Shown in pieces: positions 1 to 8,982 of a DNA stretch of 64,000 nucleotides; position 1 is the first letter of the stretch, and each line of letters opens with the position of its first letter. This DNA comes from JACCTU01 sp963798985. GTDB taxonomy: Bacteria; Actinomycetota; Thermoleophilia; Gaiellales; Gaiellaceae. The DNA lies in contig CAWCVL010000007.1 of NCBI GenBank assembly GCA_963798985.1, positions 806,001 through 870,000 on the forward strand, in the 5' to 3' direction. Made by a program: the position numbers and the translations under genes. Under the pieces are notes generated by a model, which had not been told where the DNA came from, ran no database searches, and saw only the letters and a list, made by a program, of their open reading frames with translations.

Positions 1-524
1 TCGACCTCGGCGACGACCTGCCCGTGGCGAAGCTCCGAGTGCCGGTAGCGCAGGCCGAGCTCAACCGGACTGAGCCACCGTGCGCCGTCGAGGTCGACCA
101 CGAGCGCACGCTCGAGCACCTGCGCGAAGTCGCCGCCGTATGCGCCCGCGTTCATCCAGACGCCGCCGCCGGTCGTGCCCGGGATCGCGCACGCGAACTC
201 GAAGCCCGCCGAGACCGGCGTCGCGCGCGCGGTGCAGCACGACCGCGTTCGCCGCGCCGCCCCCCGCACGCACGAGCTCGCCGTCGACCTCCACCTTCGC
301 GAGCGTCGCCTCCGAGCTTCAGGACGAGCGCGTCCACTCCCTCGTCGGCGACGAGCAGGTTCGAGCCGAGCCCGACGGTCGCCACACCGGTGTCGTGCTC
401 CGCCGCCCAGCGGAGCGCCTCGTGCAGCTCGTCGAGGCTCTCCGGCCGGGCAAACGCCCGGGCGGGGCCGCCGGTGCCGAGCGTGGTGAAGCGTCCGAGC
501 GGGACGTCCCTCCTCGAGCGTCAC
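1..524 (-). CDS. murB: UDP-N-acetylenolpyruvoylglucosamine reductase MurB, 3' part off the window, three frame breaks
   Basis: MurB reduces UDP-GlcNAc-enolpyruvate to UDP-MurNAc, an FAD/NADPH step in cytoplasmic peptidoglycan precursor synthesis. Joined from three frames, the product shows the FAD-domain signature TTLGTGGPARAF, then VGLGSNLLVADEG, then ACAIPGTTGGGVWMNAGAYGG, all classic MurB blocks. The GTG at 524 overlaps the murC stop (GTGA). Reading from it needs one base removed near 508-510 (a GGG run) to give VTLEEDVPLGRFTTLG. Two further +1 breaks sit near 301-315 and at 205-207 (another GGG run on the coding strand). Identity is secure from motifs and position behind murC. The breaks are probably sequence errors, because the gene is normally essential. 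The C-terminal part lies beyond base 1. Confidence 0.85.
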   Translation of the reverse strand, partial: MTLEEGRPARTLHHARHRRPRPGVCPAGEPRRAARGAPLGGGARHRCGDRRARLEPARRRRGSGRARPEARRRRSRRWRSTASSCVRGAARRTRSCCTARATPVSAGFEFACAIPGTTGGGVWMNAGAYGGDFAQVLERALVVDLDGARWLSPVELGLRYRHSELRHGQVVAEV

Positions 525-1702
525 GAGAGCTCCGAGACGAGGAGGTCGGCCCCGCGGTCGACGTCACCGGCGCCTAACGTCAGCACGAGGTCGCCGGGCC
601 GCGCCCGCCCCGTGAGGAACCGCACGCCGTCCTCGAGGTTCGGCGTCCACGCGACCGGCATCCCCGGCCGAAGCTCCGTGAGGGCGTCGACGACGAGCTT
701 TCCACTGACGCCCTGCACCGGCTCCTCGCGTGCCGCGTAGACGTCGGTCACGGCGACCGCGTCGGCCGCACTGAGAGCGCGGGCCAGCTCGTGCGCGAGA
801 TGCCGCGTCCGCGAGTAGAGGTGCGGCTGGAAGAGTACGAGCACGCGACCCGGCTCGAGCTCGCGCGCAGCGGCGAGCGCGGCGGCCACCTTGGCCGGGT
901 TGTGCGCATAGTCGTCGTAGACGCGCACTCCGTCGCCGCCCCTGAGCTCGAAGCGGCGTCCCGCGCCTGCGAACTCCCGCAGGGTGTGCTCGGCCGCCGC
1001 GCGGTCCACGCCGGCCAGCTCGAGCGCGGCGAGCGCGGCGGCCGCGTTCCGACGGTTGTGCTCGCCGGGAAGCTGGAGCTCGAATGCCACTGGGTCGAGC
1101 TCCTCTCCGCGCACGACGTTCGGCACGTGTGGAAGCCAGGCGTCGAAGAGCGCCCGCACCTCGGCGAGCGAGCCGAACGTCGCGTGGTGGTCGAGGTCGA
1201 CGTTGAGCACGACGGCGATCTCCGGCCGAAGCGACGAGATCGTCCGGTCCGACTCGTCGCCCTCGACGACGAGCCAGCCCTCCCCCGCGCGCGCGTTGGC
1301 GCCGAGCTGCGGCACCTCGCCGCCGATCAGGAACGACGGATCGAGCCCGAGCCGGTCGAGGACGAACGCGATCATCGCCGTCGTGGTCGTCTTGCCGTGC
1401 GCACCGGCGACGACGATCGAGCGCTGCAAGGAGACGAGCTCGGCGAGCAGCTCGGCGCGGCTCTTGCCGGGGACGCCGAAGGCGGACGAGACGATCGCCT
1501 CCCACCCGTCCGGCACGACCGGCTCGGGCTCGATCGACACGTCGATCCCGGCGGCGCGGACGTTCGCGAGATACGGCGTCTCGACGCGGTCCCAGCCGCC
1601 GACCTCTGCCCCCCACGCGTGAGCGAGAAGCGCGTAGCCCGACAGCCCCGCACCGCCGATCCCGACGAACCAGAGGCGTCTACCGGCGAGCGGCCGTTGC
1701 AA
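521..1702 (-). CDS. murC: UDP-N-acetylmuramate--L-alanine ligase MurC
   Basis: MurC adds L-Ala to UDP-MurNAc with ATP, the first peptide-stem step in the cytoplasm. The Rossmann-like start WFVGIGGAGLSG lies at about residues 11-22. The Mur-ligase P-loop AHGKTTTT is at about 101-108, followed by the central-domain EGDESDR and the C-terminal DDYAHNPAKV and LFQPHLYSRT blocks. I chose the TTG at 1702 because the protein then begins just before the FVGIGGAG motif; the open frame continues upstream but that part only shadows murG. This start overlaps the murG stop by about 23 bases, and murC ends in a GTGA overlap with murB. At 393 residues it is somewhat shorter than the usual MurC of about 450-480 but all three Mur domains are recognisable. 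Confidence 0.93.
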   Translation of the reverse strand: MQRPLAGRRLWFVGIGGAGLSGYALLAHAWGAEVGGWDRVETPYLANVRAAGIDVSIEPEPVVPDGWEAIVSSAFGVPGKSRAELLAELVSLQRSIVVAGAHGKTTTTAMIAFVLDRLGLDPSFLIGGEVPQLGANARAGEGWLVVEGDESDRTISSLRPEIAVVLNVDLDHHATFGSLAEVRALFDAWLPHVPNVVRGEELDPVAFELQLPGEHNRRNAAAALAALELAGVDRAAAEHTLREFAGAGRRFELRGGDGVRVYDDYAHNPAKVAAALAAARELEPGRVLVLFQPHLYSRTRHLAHELARALSAADAVAVTDVYAAREEPVQGVSGKLVVDALTELRPGMPVAWTPNLEDGVRFLTGRARPGDLVLTLGAGDVDRGADLLVSELS

Positions 1703-2744
1703 GCTGCACCAGCTCCTCCGCGATCTCCTCGGCGGCGTCCGGACGCGCAGCGCCGAGCATCGCCTCGCGCATGGCCGCGAGCTCCGCTTCGTCCTCGAGC
1801 AGCGTGCGCACGACGTCGATCGCGCGCGGGAGCTCCGAGTCCGGCACGACGACCGCGCCGCCCGCGCGTTCGAAGTGCTCCGCGTTTCGCGTCTGGTGGT
1901 CGGCCGTCGCGTGCGGGTAGGGGACGAGCACGGCGGGCAGCCCTGCGGCCGCGAGCTCCCAGACGGATCCGCCGGCGCGCGCGAGCGCGAGGTCGGCTGC
2001 GCCGAGCGCCACGCCGAACTGCTCGATCGAGGGGAGCACCACGTAGTCATCGCGGGAGACGCGGGCGCGCACGAGGGCGAAGTCGCGCTCGCCGGTCAGG
2101 TGCAGCACCGCCGGGCCGCTCTGCCCGAACGCCTCGACCGCGGCCTCGTTGAGCGAGCGGGCACCGGCGAGCGCGCCCGCGACGAGCAGCACGTGCCCCA
2201 CGAGCGGCAGGTCGAGCTCGCGCCGCGCCTCGTAGCGCGGAACAACGCGCGAGCTCGACGGGATCGGCCGCCCGAAGCCGCGCTCCTTCTCGGTCGGATA
2301 CGCCAGGAAGACTCGCCGTGCGAACGGTGAGGCAAGCCGGTTCGCGAGCCCCACGTGCGCGTCGGCCTCGGTCACCGCCGCCGGGATCCCCTTCGTCCAC
2401 GCCGCGAGCACCATCGGTCCCGCCACATAGCCGCCACCGCCGAGCACGACGTCGGGACGGCGACGCTCGAGGATGGCGCGGCAAGCGAACGGCGCAGCCA
2501 CCGCCTGCGCCGCCGCGCTGATCAGCCTGGTACCGAGTCGGCGCGGGAAGCCGCTGACCTGAAACGCGTCGAACGGGTAGCCGGCCTCAGCGACGAGCCG
2601 AGCCTCGACGCGCTCCGGCGACCCGGCGAACGTCACCGCCACTCCGCGCGCGCGGAGCGCTTCCGCTACTGCGAGCGCGGGCAGCACGTGTCCTGCCGTC
2701 CCCCCGGCCGCGATCAGGCACTGCAGCGATCTTTCGTCCTCCAC
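1680..2744 (-). CDS. murG: UDP-N-acetylglucosamine--N-acetylmuramyl-(pentapeptide) pyrophosphoryl-undecaprenol transferase MurG
   Basis: MurG transfers GlcNAc onto lipid I to make lipid II at the inner face of the membrane. It is a GT-B glycosyltransferase (CAZy GT28). The glycine-rich GGTAGH loop is at residues 14-19, VLGGGGYVAGP lies near 100, and the C-terminal donor site includes ARAGGSVWELAAAGLPAVLVPYPHATADHQ. The GTG start at 2744 gives 354 residues, normal for the family. Its first 158 bases lie inside the 3' end of the ftsW reading frame, an unusually long overlap that may reflect an indel in ftsW. It sits between ftsW and murC in the canonical dcw order. Confidence 0.95.
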   Translation of the reverse strand: MEDERSLQCLIAAGGTAGHVLPALAVAEALRARGVAVTFAGSPERVEARLVAEAGYPFDAFQVSGFPRRLGTRLISAAAQAVAAPFACRAILERRRPDVVLGGGGYVAGPMVLAAWTKGIPAAVTEADAHVGLANRLASPFARRVFLAYPTEKERGFGRPIPSSSRVVPRYEARRELDLPLVGHVLLVAGALAGARSLNEAAVEAFGQSGPAVLHLTGERDFALVRARVSRDDYVVLPSIEQFGVALGAADLALARAGGSVWELAAAGLPAVLVPYPHATADHQTRNAEHFERAGGAVVVPDSELPRAIDVVRTLLEDEAELAAMREAMLGAARPDAAEEIAEELVQLATAARR

Positions 2745-3819
2745 CGGAAGCGATGTTAAGGAGGACCCCGACGCCGGTGAGCATCACCACGAGGCTCGAG
2801 CCCCCGGCGGAGACGAATGGGAGGGGAATTCCGGTCAGCGGGGCGATTCCCAACACGGCGGCGAGGTTGACGGCCGCCTGGCCGCAGACGAGCGCCGTGA
2901 GCGCGGCTGCAAGTCGCTTGCCGAAGGGATCAGCGCAGCGAAGCGCGACCTGCAGCCCGGCGTAGGCGAACGCTCCGTAGGCGGCGATCACGAGCGTCGA
3001 CCCGATCAGCCCCAGCTCCTCGCCGACGATCGCGAAGATCATGTCGGTGTGCGCTTCCGGGAGATAGAAGATCTTCTGGACGCCCTGGCCGAGCCCCTTG
3101 CCGAAGAGACCGCCCGAGCCGAGGCCGATCAGCGCCTGCACGGACTGGAAGCCTGCGCCCTGCGCATCGTCCCAGGGGTTCATGAAGCTCAGCAGTCGCT
3201 CGCGCCGGTACGGCTCGATCCAGATCGCGGCCATCCCGACTGCGGCCGCGATCGCGGCCGTGACGCCGAGCAGCCGCACCGGCGTTCCGGCGACGAGCAG
3301 CAGGCCGCCGAGCATCACCACGATGCAGATCACGGTGCCGAGGTCGGGCTCGAGCAGGATCACCGCGCAGAAGACGCCGGCGACGAGACCGAGCGGCTTC
3401 GCGAGCTCCGCGAGTGTCTGCGGCGCGCGGCGGCGTGCGAGGTAGGCGGACGCCCAGACGGCGAGCGCGAGCTTCGCGAGCTCGGACGGCTGGAAGACGG
3501 CCGGGCCGACGGCAAGCCAGCGGCGCGCGCCGTTGACCGGGTCGCCCAGCGCGAGCACGGCGACGCACAGCGCGAACGAGACGACGAGGAACGGCGGCGC
3601 AAGCTTTCGCCAGATGCGGAAGTCGGTGCGCGCTGCGATCGCGAGCAGGCAGACGCCGATCAGCGCGTAGACGCCCTGGCGGGCCAGGTAGCCGGTGGGG
3701 TCCCCGCCGCCGAGCGCGGCCGGCGCGGAGGTCGCGCTGTAGACCATCACCAGCCCGAACGCGACCAGCGCGAGCGTCACGAGCAAGAGCACGTGCCATT
3801 CCAGATGCGCCTTCTTCAT
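2587..3819 (-). CDS. ftsW: Lipid II polymerase FtsW (SEDS family)
   Basis: FtsW is a SEDS-family polytopic glycosyltransferase that polymerises lipid II at the division septum with its partner FtsI. The protein has about ten hydrophobic segments. It carries SEDS signatures such as GARRWLAVGPAVFQPSELAKL, LEPDLGTVICI and GIPLPFVSAGGSSL. The ATG at 3819 gives MKKAHLEWHV and is preceded by GGGAG. FtsW rather than RodA is inferred from the position between murD and murG. The recognisable SEDS region ends at LLNIAS. About 50 further Arg/Gly-rich residues read through the start of murG, so the true stop may be hidden by an indel. A copy of the interspersed repeat lies between murD and this gene. Confidence 0.92.
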   Translation of the reverse strand: MKKAHLEWHVLLLVTLALVAFGLVMVYSATSAPAALGGGDPTGYLARQGVYALIGVCLLAIAARTDFRIWRKLAPPFLVVSFALCVAVLALGDPVNGARRWLAVGPAVFQPSELAKLALAVWASAYLARRRAPQTLAELAKPLGLVAGVFCAVILLEPDLGTVICIVVMLGGLLLVAGTPVRLLGVTAAIAAAVGMAAIWIEPYRRERLLSFMNPWDDAQGAGFQSVQALIGLGSGGLFGKGLGQGVQKIFYLPEAHTDMIFAIVGEELGLIGSTLVIAAYGAFAYAGLQVALRCADPFGKRLAAALTALVCGQAAVNLAAVLGIAPLTGIPLPFVSAGGSSLVVMLTGVGVLLNIASGGGRKIAAVPDRGRGDGRTRAARARSSGSAPRARSGGDVRRVAGARRGSARR

Positions 3820-3870
3820 CTCCCTGCCGCGAGTTCGACGCGGGAGGGACGCCTGCCCTACTAGCTGGTA

Positions 3871-3949
3871 GAGGCGCAAGTCGCGAATCCGCTCACGCGG
3901 ATCCGCGACCGCTTGGCACCTAAAGGCGGCCGCTTCCGCCGCAGCGACC
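3871..3949 (-). repeat. Interspersed two-hairpin repeat, copy 1 (inside the dcw operon)
   Basis: On the minus strand this copy follows the murD stop. It reads GTCGCTGCGGC, a GC hairpin (GGAAGCGGCCGCC, left arm damaged), TTTAGG, a TGCCAAGCGG linker, then GCGGATCCGCG..AGCGGATTCGCGACTTGCGC. It is the only full-length copy with an imperfect GC hairpin, and it separates two genes expected to be co-transcribed. It carries the TGCCAA linker also found in the copies at 24483 and 28866. Confidence 0.85.
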
Positions 3950-3954
3950 AAGCT

Positions 3955-5139
3955 CTAGTCGAGCGCAGTCACGAGGCGCCGGAACTCGTCTCCGCGCTCC
4001 TCGAAGTCCCGAAACTGGTCGTAGCTGGCGCAGGCGGGCGAGAGCAGCACGACGTCGCCCGGCCGGGCCGCTGCGGCGGCGGCCGCGACGGCCGTCCCGA
4101 GATCGCCGCTCGTCTCGTGGGGAAGCTCACCGAGCGCCTCGGCGAGCTCGGGCGCGGCCTCTCCGATCAGGAAGGCTCGCTCGACCCTGCCCCGGGCCGC
4201 AGCGGCGAGCGGCTCGAACGACTCGCCCTTCGCCCTGCCGCCGGCGATCAGGAGCAGCGGCCGCTCGTAGGCGGCGAGCGCGCGGAGCGCCGCGGCGACG
4301 TTCGTCGCCTTCGAGTCGTTCACGAACAGGACGCCGTCCCGCTCGGCGACCGGCTCCAGCCGGTGCGGCACGCCCGGGAACTCGCGCAGCGCGCGCGCGA
4401 TCTCTTCCTCGGTCGCACCGGCGGCCCTCGCCGCAACGGTCGCTGCGGCCGCGTTCTCGCGGTTGTGCGCGCCGGGGATCAGCGGCTCGGCGGGGAGCGG
4501 GTCGTCGCCGTCGAACTCTGCGCGGCGCGCTGCACCGGGGACAGCACGAAAGCCGCGGGGGACGATCGCGACGTCTCCCAGCTCTTGGTTCTCGAACACG
4601 CGGAGCTTCGCTGCCGCGTAGGCCTCGAGCGAGGCGTGACGGTCGAGGTGGTCGGGCTCGAGGTTCAGCAGCACGGCGACGCGCGGCCTGAACGTCTCGA
4701 TGTCTTCGAGTTGGAAGCTCGACGCCTCGACGACGACCCACGAGCCAGGCTCGACGGTTCCGTCGAGCTCGGAGAGCGCGACGCCGACGTTGCCCGCGAC
4801 CGGCGCGCCGAGCATTGCGCCGAGCAGCTCGCTCGTCGTCGTCTTGCCGTTCGTCCCGGTGACCGCGACGATCGGGCTGTCGAGGACGCGGGAGCCGAGC
4901 TCGAGCTCGCTCCAGACCGGGATCCCGCGCAGGCGAGCTTCGACGACGAGCACCGCCTCGCCGGGCACGCCGGGGCTCTTGACGAGCAGCTCGACGCCGT
5001 CGAGCAGCGAGACGTCGTCGTCGTTTCCGAGGTCGCGGTCAGCGCCGACGACGCGGACGCCGCGCCGCTGGAGCGCGGCGACCGCCGCCTGCCCGGAGCG
5101 CGCGAGGCCGAGCACGAGCGCGCTTCCCGGGAGCGTCAC
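3955..5139 (-). CDS. murD: UDP-N-acetylmuramoyl-L-alanine--D-glutamate ligase MurD
   Basis: MurD adds D-Glu to UDP-MurNAc-L-Ala with ATP. The N-terminal nucleotide-fold VLGLARSGQAAVAAL is at about residues 9-23 and the P-loop VTGTNGKTTTS at about 93-103. The domain-2 block EASSFQLEDIETFRP, the LNLEPDHLDRH motif and the C-terminal VNDSKATNVAAA block that binds substrate all follow. The GTG at 5139 overlaps the mraY stop (GTGA), which fixes the start and implies translational coupling. At 394 residues it is a little short for the family but complete. It is followed by repeat copy 1 and then ftsW. Confidence 0.94.
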   Translation of the reverse strand: MTLPGSALVLGLARSGQAAVAALQRRGVRVVGADRDLGNDDDVSLLDGVELLVKSPGVPGEAVLVVEARLRGIPVWSELELGSRVLDSPIVAVTGTNGKTTTSELLGAMLGAPVAGNVGVALSELDGTVEPGSWVVVEASSFQLEDIETFRPRVAVLLNLEPDHLDRHASLEAYAAAKLRVFENQELGDVAIVPRGFRAVPGAARRAEFDGDDPLPAEPLIPGAHNRENAAAATVAARAAGATEEEIARALREFPGVPHRLEPVAERDGVLFVNDSKATNVAAALRALAAYERPLLLIAGGRAKGESFEPLAAAARGRVERAFLIGEAAPELAEALGELPHETSGDLGTAVAAAAAAARPGDVVLLSPACASYDQFRDFEERGDEFRRLVTALD

Positions 5140-6155
5140 CGCAGATCCGGGCGGAAGTCGAAGAAGAACCGGTAGTAGAGCGCGAACGCGGAGGCGCACA
5201 GGATCCCGGTCACGATCCAGAAGCGCACCATGATCTTCGTTTCGGACCAGGCTTTCATCTCGAAGTGATGGTGGATCGGCGCCATCAGGAACACGCGTCT
5301 GCCGAGGTACTTGAACGTGAACACCTGGATGATCACCGACAGCGCTTCGATCACGAAGATGCCGCCGATCAGCAGCAGCAGGAGCTCCACGTTCATCATC
5401 AGCGCGAACGCACCGAGCGCGCCACCCAGCGCAAAGGACCCGGTGTCGCCCATGATGATCTCGGCGGGGAAAGCGTTGTACCAGAGGAATCCGACGCCGC
5501 CGCCGATCAGCGCCGCGCCGAGCGTCGCCATGTCGACCGCGGCGATGCTCTCGACGCCGCGCTGGCCACCGCGGACGAACGTGAGCACGTTCATCGCCGT
5601 GAAAGTGAAGAGTGCGATCGTGCACACGCCGGCGGCGAGCCCGTCGATCCCGTCGGTCAGGTTCGCGCCGTTCGCCGCGCCGGCGATGACGAAGAACACG
5701 AGCCCGTACCAGGCCCACGACAGGTCGATGTCGATGCCGACGATCGGCAGGTAGACCTCGGTCGTCAGCTCGCGATCCTGGGAGAGGTAGCCGATGACGG
5801 CCGAGATCCCGAGCAGCATCAGGAGCTTCCAGCGCCCCGACAGGCCGAGCGAGCGGCGATGCGTCAGCTTGATGAAGTCGTCGAGGAAGCCGATCGCGCC
5901 GCAGGCGACCGTCGCGAAGAACACGGTCAGCCCGGCGGTCGAGTAGCGGCTGAGCGGAAGAAACGCGGCTGCGGCCGCGGCGATGATCAGCAGCCCGCCC
6001 ATCGTCGGCGTGCCCTGCTTGACGACGTGCCCCTGCGGGCCTTCTTCGCGGACGAACTGTCCGAGCTCTTTCCGGCGCAAGAACTCGATGAAGCGCGGGC
6101 CGAGCAGGATCGAGAGCAACATCGCCACGATCGCGGCGATGATGACGCGACTCAA
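5136..6155 (-). CDS. mraY: Phospho-N-acetylmuramoyl-pentapeptide transferase MraY
   Basis: MraY moves phospho-MurNAc-pentapeptide onto undecaprenyl phosphate to make lipid I at the cytoplasmic face of the membrane. Family signatures are visible: GTPTMGGLLI near residue 45, the catalytic Asp pair in GFLDDFIKL, NLTDGIDGLA, MGDTGSFALGG and APIHHHFE. About ten membrane helices alternate with these loops. The TTG at 6155 gives MSRVIIAAIVAML and overlaps the murF stop (TTGA). The resulting 339 residues match the family length. The downstream end overlaps murD by four bases. Confidence 0.95.
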   Translation of the reverse strand: MSRVIIAAIVAMLLSILLGPRFIEFLRRKELGQFVREEGPQGHVVKQGTPTMGGLLIIAAAAAAFLPLSRYSTAGLTVFFATVACGAIGFLDDFIKLTHRRSLGLSGRWKLLMLLGISAVIGYLSQDRELTTEVYLPIVGIDIDLSWAWYGLVFFVIAGAANGANLTDGIDGLAAGVCTIALFTFTAMNVLTFVRGGQRGVESIAAVDMATLGAALIGGGVGFLWYNAFPAEIIMGDTGSFALGGALGAFALMMNVELLLLLIGGIFVIEALSVIIQVFTFKYLGRRVFLMAPIHHHFEMKAWSETKIMVRFWIVTGILCASAFALYYRFFFDFRPDLR

Positions 6156-7449
6156 ACCCGCGCTCCCGCGAGGGCTTCCGCGACGACCTCGAGCCCGACC
6201 GAGCGCGACGCCTTGACGAGCACGCAGTCGCCGGGCTGCAGGAGCTCGTCGAGCGCGGCGATCGCCTCGTCGACGCCGCCGACACTCCGGACGGACGGGA
6301 TCTCCGTCTGCCCGTCGCCGTAGTGCTCGGCGAGCGGCCCGACGGTGAGCAGGACGTCGACGCCGACCGCCGAGGCGTGGCGCCCCACGTCGCGGTGGTA
6401 GCGCGGTGCGTCGGGACCGAGCTCGGCCATGTCGCCGAGCACGGCGACGCGGCGCCGCGAGCCAGCGCGGTCGGCGAGGTGGTCCAGGGCGGCGCGCATC
6501 GACATCGGGTTCGCGTTGTACGCGTCGTTGATCAGCAGTCCTCCTCCGTCGAGCGGAAGCTCCTCGCCGCGCCAGCGCGAGAACGCGATCGCGCCCGCCC
6601 CCTCGTGCGCCCGGTCGAGCGGCAGCCCGAGGGCGTCGTACGCGTGCAGCGCTGCCAGTGCGTTCAGCAAGTGGTGGCGCGCGACGAAGTTGAAGGTCAG
6701 CTCGAGCTCTCGCCCGCCGACGGAGAGCACAGCGTGCGTTTGGTCGCCCTCGACGCGAGCGCTCAACACGTCGGCGGGCCCAAAGCGCCTCACCTCGAGG
6801 TCCGCCGCGGCGGAGGTACGGAGCGAGCTCCACCACGTTCGAAGGCACGATCGCGACGCCGCCCGCCGGCAGCGCCTCGATCAGCTCCGCCTTTGCCTGC
6901 GCGACCGCAGCGACCGTCCCGACGAGCTCGAGGTGGACCGGCCCGACGCCGGTGATCACGCCGATCCTCGGCTGCGCGATCGACGCGAGGGCGGCGATCT
7001 GGCCGAGCCCGCGCATCGCGAGCTCGAGGACGCAGACGTCGGTGTCCGACTCGAGGCGGCAAAGCGTGAGCGGAACGCCCAGCTCGTTGTTGAAGCTCGC
7101 CTCGGCCGCGACGGTGCGCGCGACGGGCGAGCAGAGAGCGTGCAGGATGTCCTTCGTCGAGGTCTTGCCGGTGGAGCCGGTGATCCCGACGACGCGCGCG
7201 TCGCTTCGCGCTCGGACTGCCGACCCGAGCGCACCGATCGCCGCGAACGCGTCTTTCGGGACGAGCGTCGCTGCTGCGCCGCGCCCGCGCGCCTCCGCGA
7301 GGAAGTCCTTTCCAGCGCCGATCGCGACGAAGAGATCGCCCGGCTGCGATCTGCCGTGAGTCGATCTTCACTCCGGTGATCCGTTCACCGGTCGCCTCGA
7401 CGCGTCCGGCTGCGAGCGCCTCGACCTCGGCGATCGTGAGCGGGATCAC
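6152..7449 (-). CDS. murF: UDP-N-acetylmuramoyl-tripeptide--D-alanyl-D-alanine ligase MurF, two frame breaks
   Basis: MurF adds D-Ala-D-Ala to the UDP-MurNAc-tripeptide. The N-terminus MIPLTIAEVEALAAGR and KIDSRQIAAG are in one frame. The P-loop GITGSTGKTSTKD, GNNELG-type SFNNELGVPLTL, and NIGPVH-type GVGPVHLELVG are in the second. The C-terminal INDAYNANPMSMRAALD, VLGDMAELG and VKASRSVGLE are back in the first. Breaks lie near 7339-7341 (a GGG run) and 6801-6815. The total span is 3n+2 bases, as expected for two single-base insertions. The gene overlaps murE by GTGA-type four bases upstream and mraY downstream. Product identity is secure; the breaks are most likely sequence errors. Confidence 0.92.
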
Positions 7450-8833
7450 GCCCGCACCCTCGCGCGTCGGAGCAGCTCGCGCGCGACCTCGCGGTCGTCG
7501 AACGGCAGCTTGCGGTCAGCGAACTCCTGTCCCTGCTCGTGACCCTTGCCCGCGATGACGACGACGTCGCCCGGCTGCGCCTCGTCGAGCGCGAGCTCGA
7601 TCGCACGGCGCCGGTCGAGCTCGACTTCGAGACGCCCGGGCGCGCCGGCGACGACCTCCTCGACGATCGCGCGAGGATCCTCGGAGCGGGGGTTGTCGGA
7701 GGTGACGATCGCCACGTCGGCGTGCTGGGACGCGACGCGGCCCATCTGCGGGCGCTTGTCCCGGTCGCGATCCCCCCCGGCGCCGAAGACGCAGATCACG
7801 CGCCCGCCGAGCCCGCGCGCGGTTCGCAGGACGTTCGCGAGGGCGTCGGGCGTGTGGGCGTAGTCGACGAGCACCGTGAAGGGTTGGCCCTCGTCGACCT
7901 CTTCGAAACGTCCCGGAACCGCGCGAACGGACTCGAGCCCCGCACGTGCAGCCGCCTCGTCGATCCCGAGCAGCCTCGACGCAGCGAGCGCGGCCGAGTG
8001 CGTTCTCGACGTTGAAACGTCCCCGCAGCTTGAGATCGACGCCGTCGAGCGCGCTCGGCCCGAGCTCCGCGTCGTCGGCGAAGCCGAACGTCAGCGCGTG
8101 TGGCAGCTCGTCGGCGAGCCGGCGCCCGTACTCGTCTCCGACGTTGACCGCAGCCGGGACGTCCCGCGCGAACAGTCGCCGCTTCGCGTCGTAGTAGCGC
8201 TCCATCGTGCCGTGGAAGTCGAGGTGGTCCTGCGTGAGGTTCGTGAACACCAGCGCGGCGAAGCGGACCCCGTCGAGGCGGTGCAGCTCCGAGCCGTGCG
8301 AGGTCGCCTCGAGAACGACGCTGCGGTTCCCCGCGTCGAGCAGCTCGCGAAACGTCCGCTGGAGGTCGATCGCCTCCGCGGTGGTGCGCACGGCCGCGCG
8401 CCGCTCGTCGCCAACGCGGGTCTCGACCGTTCCGAGCAGTCCGGGCTTCCGGCCTGCCGCTTCGAGGATCGCGTAGAGGAGGTACGCGGTCGTCGTCTTG
8501 CCGTTCGTCCCGGTGACGCCTGCCACTTCGAGCTCGTTCGTGGGGTGCCCGAAGAACTCGGTAGCGGCGACTCGCCATCGCTGCACGAGCGTCCTCGACC
8601 ACCAGCTGCGGAACGGCGAGGTCGAGCGGACGCTCGACGACGAGCGCGACCGCCCCGCGGTCGACCGCATCCGCGGCGAAGTCGTGGCCGTCGGCTCGGG
8701 AGCCGGGAACGCAGAAGAACAGCGTGCCCGGCCGGACGGCACCCGCGTCGTACGCGAGGTCCTTCAACTCGACCGGAGTGCGCCCCACCACGTCCTTCGG
8801 TGCGAGCGCCGCAATCAAACGCTCGAGCTGCAT
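7446..8833 (-). CDS. murE: UDP-N-acetylmuramoyl-L-alanyl-D-glutamate--2,6-diaminopimelate ligase MurE, two frame breaks
   Basis: MurE adds the third stem residue, expected to be meso-diaminopimelate. The ATG at 8833 starts MQLERLIAALAPKD. The N-terminal domain (LAYDAGAVRPGTLFFCVPG) is in one frame. The P-loop VTGTNGKTTTAYLL, EATSHGSELHRLDG and NLTQDHLDFHGTMERY are in a second. The C-terminal LVDYAHTPDALANVL, TSDNPRSEDP and VVIAGKGHEQGQE are in a third. The DNPR motif is the signature of DAP-adding enzymes. Breaks fall near 8573-8580 and 7992-7995, and the span is 3n+2 bases, fitting two insertions. It follows ftsI after a 149-base gap containing a hairpin and overlaps murF by four bases. Confidence 0.92.
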
Positions 8834-8940
8834 CTCGGCGGCCGAGTCTATCCCGCGATGTTCCACGTTCGTGACGGTTCGCGTCTTGTTCCGGCACACC
8901 TGCGGGGGTACGCTCGCAGCGGGGAACGCGGGTGGCGCCA

Positions 8941-8963
8941 AGCCCCCACCCGGGCGGGGGGCT
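8941..8963 (-). terminator. GC-rich hairpin between ftsI and murE
   Basis: AGCCCCC at 8941-8947 pairs perfectly with GGGGGCT at 8957-8963 across a nine-base loop that itself contains CCCGGG. There is no T run on either side. It is therefore at best a weak or factor-assisted terminator, or a pause/processing site in the largest gap of the dcw cluster. Confidence 0.4.
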
Positions 8964-8982
8964 GCTCTCGGCCGGGCTGCGG

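Noticed and set aside
1703..2050. N-terminal extension of the MurC frame
   Set aside because: It overlaps murG entirely and has no MurC sequence before the FVGIGGAG motif; TTG 1702 is the sensible start.
5136..8941. Programmed frameshifting in murE and murF
   Set aside because: The break sites share no slippery heptamer or fixed context, occur in many unrelated genes and always add one base; sequence error is the simpler explanation.
8941..8963. Hairpin as a strong terminator splitting the dcw operon
   Set aside because: No T tract on either strand and essential mur genes lie downstream, so full termination is unlikely; kept only as a weak hairpin.
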